Position numbers and translations under genes: made by a program
Notes under the pieces: model-generated
What the model was told of the DNA's origin: nothing
What the model saw: only the letters and a program-made list of their open reading frames with translations
Database searches by the model: none
Source of the DNA: Falsihalocynthiibacter halioticoli
Lineage (GTDB): Bacteria > Pseudomonadota > Alphaproteobacteria > Rhodobacterales > Rhodobacteraceae
Reading direction: 5' to 3'
Length of the DNA: 64,000 bases
Assembly (NCBI RefSeq): GCF_025802015.1
Contig: NZ_JAOYFC010000004.1
Coordinates: forward strand, 89,762 to 153,761
Part shown: positions 53,906-61,485 of the stretch, piece by piece
How positions within the stretch are numbered: position 1 is the stretch's first letter
How the letters are laid out: the number at the start of each line of letters is the position of its first letter

Positions 53906-54328
53906 ATGAGTGAGCAAGAATATCTGCATGCAAGTTGTGTTGCGTTGAATGGCAAAGCTGCGGTGATCCTCGGGGCATCTGGAAGCGGTAAGTCGACACT
54001 GGCGCTTCAAATGATCGGACAGGGCGCAAAGCTTGTTTCCGATGATGGCGTGTTCTTAAGATGCGCGGGAGAGACACTTGTTGCAGCAGCGCCAGAGGCT
54101 CAGCGTGGCAAGATCGAAGTCAGGGGAATTGGGATCGTAAACGTGGAATTCACGGAGCGTGCGACGGTTTCTTTGTTTGTTGATCTCAATACGGAAGAAA
54201 GCGAGCGATTACCGCCATTTCGAACAATCGAGTACCTTGGCCAAAAAGCCCCCTTGTATCATCGCATTAAGGGTGATCACCTTGCAATCGCACTCACACA
54301 GATTCTCTTGAACGGTAGATCCGATTGA
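53906..54328 (+). CDS. hprK: HPr kinase/phosphorylase, short form
   Basis: 140 aa, only the C-terminal catalytic half of HPr kinase/phosphorylase, as usual in alphaproteobacteria. Walker A GASGSGKST at 23-31; the DDGVFLR and KIEVRGIGIVNV segments follow. It would phosphorylate HPr on its serine. Coupled to rapZ by a TTGA overlap and located between chvG and rapZ, which places PTS-based carbon/nitrogen signalling with an envelope two-component system. Confidence 0.93.
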   Translation: MSEQEYLHASCVALNGKAAVILGASGSGKSTLALQMIGQGAKLVSDDGVFLRCAGETLVAAAPEAQRGKIEVRGIGIVNVEFTERATVSLFVDLNTEESERLPPFRTIEYLGQKAPLYHRIKGDHLAIALTQILLNGRSD

Positions 54329-55263
54329 ACAGTAATACTTCATCTTCAACTGACGCCGCTGCGCATCAAAATAACCTACGGGTTGTTCTGGTGACCGGCC
54401 CGTCTGGCGCTGGGCGTTCGACAGCGATCAACGCACTCGAGGACGCAGGGTACGAGGCGATTGACAATTTGCCTCTATCTCTAGTTCCTCGCTTGCTGGA
54501 AGGGGCAGCGCACAGTGTGCCACTGGCCTTGGGTATCGATGCGCGGAACAGGGATTTTAGCGCGAGCGGCCTGATCGAGCTTATTGAAACACTGGCATCG
54601 CGCGATGATGTGTCTTGCGAGGTTCTCTATCTGGACTGCAGCAAAAACACGCTAATCCGCCGTTTCTCGGAAACGCGTCGGAGGCATCCACTTGCGCCAG
54701 CAGAGGAGCCAGGTATTGGCATTGAGCGCGAATTTGATCTCTTGAAGCCGATCCTTGTTCGAGCGGATGTTCTTATCGATACCACTGAGTTTTCGCCCCA
54801 CGATCTACGTGCTGAAGTGGAACAGTGGTTTGCGCCGAAATCAGGTCAGAAACTCGCTGTCTCAATTCACAGCTTTTCCTACAAACGGGGCGTGCCGCGC
54901 GGGATCGATATGATCTTTGACGTGCGGTTCTTGCGCAATCCTTATTGGGACGAGTCGCTGCGCAGTATGGATGGCCGAGATGAGCGTGTTGCAAGCTATG
55001 TCGAAGAAGACGAGCGCTTCGATGCATTTTTTGTGAAGATTCGTGAGCTTTGCGAAATGCTGCTGCCTGCCTATATCGAAGAAGGCAAAACGCATTTTTC
55101 AATTGGCTTCGGGTGTACCGGAGGGCAACACCGTAGCGTCACTGTTACGGAAAAACTCGCGAATGCGCTTGCAGAGGGCGGTTGGCAGGTGTCAATTAGA
55201 CATCGGGAAATGGAACGTCGGGCGGTGGCATCGCCAGACCTAAGTACGGGAAAGCTGGCGTGA
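54325..55263 (+). CDS. rapZ: RNase adapter protein RapZ family
   Basis: 312 aa nucleotide-binding protein (YvcJ/RapZ). P-loop GPSGAGRST has Arg where most relatives have Lys, seen in RapZ proteins of this lineage as far as I recall. Walker-B-like DNLPLSLVPRLL and the C-terminal signature FGCTGGQHRSVTVTEKLANA are intact. It starts with TTG at 54325 inside the hprK stop. In Enterobacteria RapZ controls glmS through sRNA decay; the role here may differ. Confidence 0.93.
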   Translation: MNSNTSSSTDAAAHQNNLRVVLVTGPSGAGRSTAINALEDAGYEAIDNLPLSLVPRLLEGAAHSVPLALGIDARNRDFSASGLIELIETLASRDDVSCEVLYLDCSKNTLIRRFSETRRRHPLAPAEEPGIGIEREFDLLKPILVRADVLIDTTEFSPHDLRAEVEQWFAPKSGQKLAVSIHSFSYKRGVPRGIDMIFDVRFLRNPYWDESLRSMDGRDERVASYVEEDERFDAFFVKIRELCEMLLPAYIEEGKTHFSIGFGCTGGQHRSVTVTEKLANALAEGGWQVSIRHREMERRAVASPDLSTGKLA

Positions 55264-55655
55264 TCGGAATTGTGATCGTCGCTCATGGCGGTTTAGCCAA
55301 AGAGTATAAATCGGCTGTCGAACATGTTGTCGGCAAGCAAGAAGGCATTCGCGCGATTGCAATCGAGGATGATTGTGACCGTGGCGATAAGCAATGTGAA
55401 ATTTGTGAAGCTGCGGATGCGGTAGATACGGGCGATGGCGTCATCGTCGTGACCGACCTTTTCGGTGGTTCTCCGTCGAACCTTTCCTTAAAAGCCTGTA
55501 GCCCGAAAAACCGTAAAATTCTGTACGGTGCGAATTTGCCTATGCTTGTGAAACTTGCAAAGTGCAGAACGAGTTCGGTGCAGAACGCAGTCGATTGCGC
55601 TATGCAGGCAGGCCGAAAATACATTAATAGTTTTGACGCAAGTCCAACAAATTAG
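55260..55655 (+). CDS. PTS EIIA component, mannose family
   Basis: 131 aa, EIIA-Man type. Phospho-site His9 in IVIVAHGGLAKEYKSAVEHV; domain text VVTDLFGGSPSNLSL. No EIIB, C or D transporter genes are present, so it serves regulation, not sugar uptake. GTG start overlaps the rapZ stop (GTGA). Five Cys occur in the protein, more than usual. Confidence 0.92.
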   Translation: MIGIVIVAHGGLAKEYKSAVEHVVGKQEGIRAIAIEDDCDRGDKQCEICEAADAVDTGDGVIVVTDLFGGSPSNLSLKACSPKNRKILYGANLPMLVKLAKCRTSSVQNAVDCAMQAGRKYINSFDASPTN

Positions 55656-55660
55656 GCATT

Positions 55661-55933
55661 ATGAGCATTTCAAGAACGTTTCCGATCGTTAACGAAAAAG
55701 GGCTGCATGCACGTGCGTCTGCCAAACTCGTCGAAGTTGTCGAGGAATTTGACGCGCGCGCCGAAGTTTCAAAAGACGGCATGAGCGCATCCGGCGATTC
55801 CATTATGGGTTTGTTGATGCTCGCCGCCGCTAAGGGCTCTTCGATCGAAGTCACAACCTCTGGCAATGATGCCGAAAAACTTGCCGACGCGCTTGAAGCG
55901 CTTGTTGCCGACAAGTTTGGCGAAGAGTTTTAG
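55661..55933 (+). CDS. ptsH: Phosphocarrier protein HPr
   Basis: 90 aa. Phospho-His16 in KGLHARASAKLVEVV and regulatory Ser47 in GDSIMGLLMLAA, the substrate of HprK. Final gene of the chvI-to-HPr run. With EIIA-Man and no sugar-specific EIIBC here, this is the incomplete regulatory PTS of alphaproteobacteria (EI would be elsewhere). Confidence 0.94.
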   Translation: MSISRTFPIVNEKGLHARASAKLVEVVEEFDARAEVSKDGMSASGDSIMGLLMLAAAKGSSIEVTTSGNDAEKLADALEALVADKFGEEF

Positions 55934-55939
55934 CCCGTT

Positions 55940-56815
55940 TTATCGGGTCGGAACCGGCGTTTCCCCGCGGTAATCATAGAAACCGCGCTGTGTTTTGCGG
56001 CCGAGCCATCCGGCCTCTACATATTTGGTTAGGAGCGGGCAGGGGCGATATTTGGTGTCGGCAAGCCCGTCATGAAGCACGTTCATAATCGCGAGACACG
56101 TATCAAGTCCGATGAAATCGGCCAACTCTAGTGGCCCCATAGGATGGTTCGCGCCAAGCTTGAGGGAGCTATCAATGGACGCGACCGAGCCGACACCTTC
56201 ATAGAGCGTATAAACGGCTTCGTTGATCATCGGCATCAAAATGCGGTTCACGATGAAGGCAGGGAAGTCTTCGGCTGACGCTGCTGTTTTCCCGAGATTT
56301 TCAACAACTCCAAGGCAAGCTTGGTAGGTTTCCTCGTCGGTTGCGATACCACGGATCAGTTCGACCAACTGCATGATCGGAACCGGATTCATGAAGTGGA
56401 ACCCCATGAACTTTTCGGGGCGGTCCGTACCGCTGGCAAGTCGCGTGATCGAGATCGATGAGGTATTCGAGGTTAGGATCGTTTCAGGCTTTAGGTGTGG
56501 CAACAAACTTGCGAAAATTTGAACCTTAATATCTTCACGCTCTGTCGCCGCTTCAATCACGAGATCAGTTTCGCCAAGGTCGGCAATGTTTAATGTTGTT
56601 GTGATATTGCTCATCGCGGCGTCACGGGTCTCTTGCGAGATTTTCTCGCGGCTTACCTGACGATCAAGATTAGACTGGATTGTGTTAACCGCTGCTTGCA
56701 ACTGCTCTTCGGAAATGTCTGTTAAAACAACTTCATAGCCGGCGGCGGCAAAAACATGGGCGATACCGTTACCCATTTGCCCGGCGCCAATCACGCCAAC
56801 TTTCCTGATTTCCAT
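55940..56815 (-). CDS. 3-hydroxybutyryl-CoA dehydrogenase
   Basis: 291 aa NAD(P)-dependent dehydrogenase interconverting acetoacetyl-CoA and 3-hydroxybutyryl-CoA. Rossmann start GVIGAGQMGNGIAHVFAAAG; catalytic His in MGFHFMNPVPIMQLVELIRG; C-terminal domain with NRILMPMINEA and NHPMGPLELADFIGLDT. Serves polyhydroxybutyrate/butyrate metabolism and the ethylmalonyl-CoA pathway. Full length. Confidence 0.93.
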   Translation of the reverse strand: MEIRKVGVIGAGQMGNGIAHVFAAAGYEVVLTDISEEQLQAAVNTIQSNLDRQVSREKISQETRDAAMSNITTTLNIADLGETDLVIEAATEREDIKVQIFASLLPHLKPETILTSNTSSISITRLASGTDRPEKFMGFHFMNPVPIMQLVELIRGIATDEETYQACLGVVENLGKTAASAEDFPAFIVNRILMPMINEAVYTLYEGVGSVASIDSSLKLGANHPMGPLELADFIGLDTCLAIMNVLHDGLADTKYRPCPLLTKYVEAGWLGRKTQRGFYDYRGETPVPTR

Positions 56816-56991
56816 CGTCCGAGTTCCTTTGTGCCAATCGTGCGGATGTTATGCCGCAGCGCGGCGCAGATGCAAGGGCCATTCAACGCGCGAATGGGTT
56901 CTGCAAATAGAGACAATTTTAGCATTAGCATTTTGGAAAGAGCTTTGCAGCACCCTCAGCCTCGGGTGAGTCTAAATATGAGGTGGGTGTA

Positions 56992-57810
56992 ATGGCCTAT
57001 GAAAACCTGGGTGAAGGAGCCCTTGATTATCTGCCGTGCCGCTATGGCAAGTCGAAACTGTTGTTTCGAGGACCGCGGCGCAAAATGGAGAATGCATATA
57101 TCGCTGCAATCGGCAGCACAGAAACATATGGCAAGTTCGTAGAAGAGCCATTTCCAAACCTTGTGGAAAAAGCGCTCGGAATTGAGACGGTGAATTTTGG
57201 TTGTGTCAACGCGGGGCCGGACGTGTTTCTGAATGAACCTGTTGTTCTGGAGGCCTGCGCAAAGTCGCGTGTGACGGTCGTGCAGGCAATGGGGGCACAG
57301 AATATGTCAAATCGGTTCTACGCTGTTCATCCGCGCCGAAATGATCGCTTTCTCAAAGCCAGCGCCCTGATGAAAACCATCTTTCGCGATGTCGACTTTA
57401 CAGAGTTCCATTTCACACGGCACATGCTTCAAGCTTTGAAGTCGCTATCAAACGATAGGTTTGCCTTGGTCGAAGAGGAGCTTAAGGCCGCGTGGCGCGC
57501 GCGGATGCAGTTTTTGTTTGAGAAGATAAAGGGCAAAACGATCTTGCTTTGGGTCGATAACCCAAATCCAGACACACACACGGACCTTGGCCCTGATCCG
57601 CTATTCATTGACCGTTCGATGATCGAGGCTGTGCGCCCGTTCTGTACAGAGGTGGTTGAGGTGCAACTTTCAGATGCTGCGCGCACGGCAGGAGTGAAAG
57701 GTATGGTCTACCCAGAGATGGAAGCACCAATCGCGAAAGAGGTGATGGGGCTTCAGGCCCATACCGAAGTCGCGCAAGCTTTGGCCCCCGTACTCAAGCG
57801 CATGATGTGA
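56992..57810 (+). CDS. Hypothetical protein, DUF6473-like
   Basis: 272 aa. I recall this family (DUF6473) from Rhodobacteraceae. Typical start MAYENLGEGALDYLPCRYG followed by SKLLFRGPRRK, then GSTETYGKFVEEPFP, NFGCVNAGPDVFLNEP and LLWVDNPNPDTHTDLGPDPL. It may have an SGNH-like or alpha/beta fold, but I see no clear triad. GAGGTGGG precedes the ATG at 56992. Convergent with etfA, with a terminator between. Confidence 0.78.
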   Translation: MAYENLGEGALDYLPCRYGKSKLLFRGPRRKMENAYIAAIGSTETYGKFVEEPFPNLVEKALGIETVNFGCVNAGPDVFLNEPVVLEACAKSRVTVVQAMGAQNMSNRFYAVHPRRNDRFLKASALMKTIFRDVDFTEFHFTRHMLQALKSLSNDRFALVEEELKAAWRARMQFLFEKIKGKTILLWVDNPNPDTHTDLGPDPLFIDRSMIEAVRPFCTEVVEVQLSDAARTAGVKGMVYPEMEAPIAKEVMGLQAHTEVAQALAPVLKRMM

Positions 57811-57821
57811 CCCAAAAGAAA

Positions 57822-57845
57822 AAGCCCCGCGTTATAGCGGGGCTT
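57822..57845. terminator. Terminator between DUF6473-like gene and etfA
   Basis: Nine-base perfect arms (57822-57830 with 57837-57845) around six bases; A-rich on the left, so it suits the minus-strand etfBA transcript best, and weakly the plus strand. Confidence 0.8.
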
Positions 57846-57868
57846 CTCCAAAGAAATGTTCGTTTTGG

Positions 57869-58795
57869 TTAGACCGCGTCGATCAGAGCAGGAACTGCGT
57901 CGAAGAGGTCTGCGACAAGACCGAAATCCGCAACTTGGAAAATCGGTGCTTCCTCGTCTTTGTTGATTGCAACGATGATCTTGCTGTCTTTCATACCTGC
58001 AAGGTGCTGAATCGCGCCGGAAATACCAACCGCAATGTAAAGCTCCGGAGCAACGACCTTACCAGTTTGGCCAACTTGCCAATCGTTTGGTGCGTAGCCA
58101 GAGTCAACAGCGGCACGCGATGCGCCAACTGCCGCGCCGAGCTTGTCAGCGAGTTTCTCGATCAGTGCGAAGTCCTCTTCGGATCCGACGCCGCGTCCTC
58201 CTGAAACAACAACTCCTGCGCTTGTCAGCTCTGGGCGGTCGCTTTCAGCTACCTTATCTTCAACCCATTCCGAAACAGCGGGATCAGCAACAGCGTCGAT
58301 CTTCTCAACTGAAGCGGAGCCACCTTCGCCAGCTGCATCAAAAGTGGACGTCCGGATTGTTGCAACTTTTGTTGCGTCCGAAGTTTTCACCGTTTGAACC
58401 GCATTGCCCGCATAGATCGGGCGCTCGAATGTATCTGCGTCAACGATTGCGGTAACGTCCGAAAGAACCATCACATCAAGAAGCGCCGCAACGCGTGGCA
58501 AGATGTTTTTGGCGCTTGCGGTCGCTGGTGCGAGGATGTGTGTGTATCCTTCGGCGAGAGAAACAACGAGCGCAGCAACAGGTTCGGCAAGACCATGACC
58601 ATATGCAGCATCGTCCGCGCATAGAACCTTGGACACACCTTCGATTTTCGCGGCAGCTTCAGCAGCGCCAGAACAACCTGACGAAGCGCAAAGTACTGTG
58701 ATGTCACCTAGTGAAGATGCGGCAGCTACAGCTTTGGATGTTGCGTCGAGCGCGAGTTCGTCGCCATGAACTTCAGCAAGAATAAGTACAGACAT
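57869..58795 (-). CDS. etfA: Electron transfer flavoprotein subunit alpha
   Basis: 308 aa. FAD-binding C-terminal half: SAGVVVSGGRGVGSEEDFAL, YAPNDWQVGQTGKVVAPELY and AVGISGAIQHLAGMKDSKII. Takes electrons from acyl-CoA dehydrogenases and passes them to ETF-quinone oxidoreductase. It overlaps etfB by one base (TAATG). Confidence 0.97.
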   Translation of the reverse strand: MSVLILAEVHGDELALDATSKAVAAASSLGDITVLCASSGCSGAAEAAAKIEGVSKVLCADDAAYGHGLAEPVAALVVSLAEGYTHILAPATASAKNILPRVAALLDVMVLSDVTAIVDADTFERPIYAGNAVQTVKTSDATKVATIRTSTFDAAGEGGSASVEKIDAVADPAVSEWVEDKVAESDRPELTSAGVVVSGGRGVGSEEDFALIEKLADKLGAAVGASRAAVDSGYAPNDWQVGQTGKVVAPELYIAVGISGAIQHLAGMKDSKIIVAINKDEEAPIFQVADFGLVADLFDAVPALIDAV

Positions 58796-59553
58796 TAGAG
58801 GGCCCCCGCATCTTTGAGTTTCGAAACAAGCTCTTCAACATCAGAAACGATGATTCCGGCAGAACGTTCCGCAGGAACGGCCGTGTTCACAATCGAATGC
58901 CGTGGCGAGGTATCAACGCCGTAGTCGGCAGCTGTTTTCTCGTCGAGCGGCTTTTTCTTGGCCTTCATGATGTTGGGGAGGCTCGCGTAACGTGGCTCGT
59001 TCAAACGAAGGTCTGCGGTTACGATTGCAGGGAGCTTGACTTTGATGGTCTGTAGGCCGCCGTCAACTTCACGTGTGACGTTGGCGCTGTCGCCATTAAC
59101 CACAACTTCGCTGGCGAAGGTTGCTTGGGGCCAGCCAAGAAGGGCAGCGAGCATTTGGCCCGTCGCGTTCATGTCGTTGTCGATGGCTTGCTTGCCAGCG
59201 ATAACAAGGCCAGGCTGCTCTTCGTCGATAACGGCTTTAAGCAGCTTTGCAACGGCGAGTGGCTCAATGTCATCTGTGGCGTCTTCGGCGGCAACAATAA
59301 GAATTGCACGATCCGCACCCATGGCGAGCGCAGTGCGTAGTTCTTTTTGCGCATCTTTCACGCCGATAGATACAACAACAACCTCGTCGGCTTTTCCGGC
59401 TTCTTTGAGACGGATAGCTTCTTCGACGGCAATTTCGTCAAAGGGGTTCATCGACATTTTGACATTGGCAAGATCAACGCCTGTGCCGTCAGCTTTGACG
59501 CGCACCTTTACGTTGTAATCAATCACACGCTTGACCGGTACTAAGACCTTCAT
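58795..59553 (-). CDS. etfB: Electron transfer flavoprotein subunit beta
   Basis: 252 aa. AMP-binding subunit: PVKRVIDYNVKVRVKADGTG, MNPFDEIAVEEAIRLKEAG and AGKQAIDNDMNATGQMLAAL. AAGGAGC precedes the ATG. A large inverted repeat sits in its leader (59588-59636). With etfA it serves all acyl-CoA dehydrogenases, including the mcd product in this window. Confidence 0.97.
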   Translation of the reverse strand: MKVLVPVKRVIDYNVKVRVKADGTGVDLANVKMSMNPFDEIAVEEAIRLKEAGKADEVVVVSIGVKDAQKELRTALAMGADRAILIVAAEDATDDIEPLAVAKLLKAVIDEEQPGLVIAGKQAIDNDMNATGQMLAALLGWPQATFASEVVVNGDSANVTREVDGGLQTIKVKLPAIVTADLRLNEPRYASLPNIMKAKKKPLDEKTAADYGVDTSPRHSIVNTAVPAERSAGIIVSDVEELVSKLKDAGAL

Positions 59554-59587
59554 GGCAAGTTGCTCCTTAATAAATTCTCGAGCCGAA

Positions 59588-59636
59588 ATACGACCCGGGT
59601 TAAGCTCTCAAGCATTGTGTTAGCCCGAAGTCGTAT
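59588..59636. promoter_or_regulatory. Compound inverted repeat in the etfBA leader
   Basis: ATACGAC (59588-59594) pairs with GTCGTAT (59630-59636), and inside it CGGGTTAA (59596-59603) with TTAGCCCG (59620-59627, one G-T pair), around 16 bases. It lies 35-83 bases before the etfB start. It may be an operator for a dimeric regulator or a leader stem. No T tract follows. Confidence 0.6.
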
Positions 59637-59700
59637 CGGATTATAGAGCAAAATCGACCAGAAACGCCTTTGCGACGCCGCGTTTTTATGAAGTCAGGCG

Positions 59701-60273
59701 CTATCGGTTGGCGCCGGGAACCCAAAGCACGTCATTTTCGCCGTTGTTGTTGGCGGCGCGCGCAGCAACAAAAAACCAATCCGAAAGGCGGTTCAGGTAT
59801 TTGACAGCGGCGGGATTGATCGATTCGACTTGGTCGAGGGCAACCGCGAGGCGCTCTGCTCGGCGCGAAACCGTACGGCAATGATGCAGATGCGCCGCAA
59901 GCGCGGAGCCTCCAGGCAAAATAAAACTGCGAAGCGGCGGTATGTTTTTATTCATCTCGTCGATTTCAGTTTCAAGCCGCTCAACTTGAGCATCTGTCAT
60001 CCGAAGCGGTGGATACTCGGCTTCTGCGTCTTGCGCGCTTTGAGGGCGGCAGAGGTCTGCGCCAAGGTCAAAAAGGTCATTTTGAATGCGCTCGAGTTTT
60101 TCGGCCGCCTCGCCAGTTGCGTGTAGGCGGGCCAAACCGACAATCGAATTCGTTTCGTCAACCGTTCCGTAGGCTTCGACGCGAGGGTCAAACTTTGCCA
60201 CACGGTCGCCATTGCCAAGCGCGGTCTCGCCCTTGTCACCTGTGCGGGTGTAGATTTTATTCAAGACAACCAT
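59701..60273 (-). CDS. Cobalamin adenosyltransferase, PduO type
   Basis: 190 aa. Converts cob(I)alamin to adenosylcobalamin. N-terminal ATP site IYTRTGDKGETALGNGDRV, then YGTVDETNS and the C-terminal YLNRLSDWFFVAARAAN. Adenosyl-B12 is needed by ethylmalonyl-CoA and methylmalonyl-CoA mutases, consistent with mcd in the window. One base separates it from the preceding small membrane protein. Confidence 0.94.
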   Translation of the reverse strand: MVVLNKIYTRTGDKGETALGNGDRVAKFDPRVEAYGTVDETNSIVGLARLHATGEAAEKLERIQNDLFDLGADLCRPQSAQDAEAEYPPLRMTDAQVERLETEIDEMNKNIPPLRSFILPGGSALAAHLHHCRTVSRRAERLAVALDQVESINPAAVKYLNRLSDWFFVAARAANNNGENDVLWVPGANR

Positions 60274-60274
60274 G

Positions 60275-60481
60275 TTAACCTCCGCTCCGTCGTAGAAGAA
60301 CGTAAATCACAATCAGCACGACGGCCAAGAGTTGAGCCGCCACACGATAACGCATCATGCGATTGCCGTGTTTGCGATTGAATTCGCCGCCACGAGCAAA
60401 TCCGAGGATCCCGATGACAAGCACCACGAGAACCAACAAAACTGCGGCAACGACAAGTAGGAAGAGTGGGTCTTGAAGCAT
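60275..60481 (-). CDS. Twin transmembrane helix small protein
   Basis: 68 aa. Two hydrophobic helices (about 5-25 and 47-64) joined by a basic loop (RGGEFNRKHGNRMMRYR). The HGNRMMRYRVAAQL stretch resembles the HIG1-type fold found in bacterial small inner-membrane proteins; a link to respiratory complexes is possible. The ATG at 60481 is used. It precedes the cobalamin adenosyltransferase by one base, a conserved-looking pairing in this group. Confidence 0.82.
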   Translation of the reverse strand: MLQDPLFLLVVAAVLLVLVVLVIGILGFARGGEFNRKHGNRMMRYRVAAQLLAVVLIVIYVLLRRSGG

Positions 60482-60544
60482 GGTGTTTTCTCGAATTGGC
60501 CAAAAGATAATGCGCGCTAAAGCAGAGGCGCGTTGCAAAGGTGT

Positions 60545-61375
60545 CTAGAGCTTTGCCAGTATCTTGTCGAGTTGCCGCGTCGAAAGGACACGCTTTAGAA
60601 AGCCGCCTATATAGGTTGGGGTGGTGACATAGTACCGCGGTTTGGGGCGCGGGCTTTCGAGTGCGTGGATTAGCTTTTTGGTCACAGCACGTGCAGGGAG
60701 TTCAAACGGATCAGGCCCTTCCTTTTCAACATACAGCCGTTTCTTCAGTGTTTCATACTGTTTGGCGCGCGCAGAGTTTTTCCAGTCAACAAAGCGTTCG
60801 AAATGGGCAACAGAGTTTTGGCGGATACGTGATGTGATCGGGCCGGGCTCCACAAGAATGATTTTGATCGGGGTTCCGCGCATTTCGAGGCGCAGCGTGT
60901 CTGTTAGACCCTCCATCGCGTGTTTTGTTGCGTTGTAAGCCCCGCGCCAGCGCAACGGGGCAAATCCAAGGATTGAACTACAATTGATGATGCGCCCGTG
61001 CCCTTGTTTGCGCATCACCTTAATTACCCGTGTTGTCAGATCGTGGTATCCGAACAGATTTACCTCAAAGATCAACCGCAGCGCATCTCGTGGGATATCC
61101 TCAACAGCTCCCGGAACAGCGATTGCCCCGTTATTGTAAAGTGCGTCGAGCGTTCCGCCTGTGCGTTCTAAGCATTCCGTCAGAGCGTCCTCGATGCTGG
61201 CTTCGTCTGTATAATCGAGCACGAAACTTTCCAGCCCTTCGCGGCGTAAACGCTCGCAATCAGTTTCTTGGCGACATGTCGCAAAAACGCGCCATCCACG
61301 CTCTGATAACCCGTGCGCCGCGTCGTATCCGATGCCCGAGGAGCATCCGGTGATTAGGATGGATTTCTTGCTCAT
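60545..61375 (-). CDS. SDR family oxidoreductase
   Basis: 276 aa classical short-chain dehydrogenase. Cofactor motif ITGCSSGIGYDAAHGL, catalytic Ser in NCSSILGF, YNATKHAMEG (Tyr-x-x-x-Lys), and EPGPITSRI. Resembles DHRS/retinol-type SDRs with C-terminal extension. Substrate unknown. The ATG at 61375 is used, with a weak ribosome site. Divergent from parC with a 110-base gap. Confidence 0.88.
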   Translation of the reverse strand: MSKKSILITGCSSGIGYDAAHGLSERGWRVFATCRQETDCERLRREGLESFVLDYTDEASIEDALTECLERTGGTLDALYNNGAIAVPGAVEDIPRDALRLIFEVNLFGYHDLTTRVIKVMRKQGHGRIINCSSILGFAPLRWRGAYNATKHAMEGLTDTLRLEMRGTPIKIILVEPGPITSRIRQNSVAHFERFVDWKNSARAKQYETLKKRLYVEKEGPDPFELPARAVTKKLIHALESPRPKPRYYVTTPTYIGGFLKRVLSTRQLDKILAKL

Positions 61376-61485
61376 GGTTTGCCTGCTTGTTGTTTGGTCC
61401 ACAGAATGAGGATTTTGATGCGGAAAACAACCTCTGCTGCGCCTTGTTTCTTGTGCGCGGCACAGGGGGGCGCTATCACAGGTCT

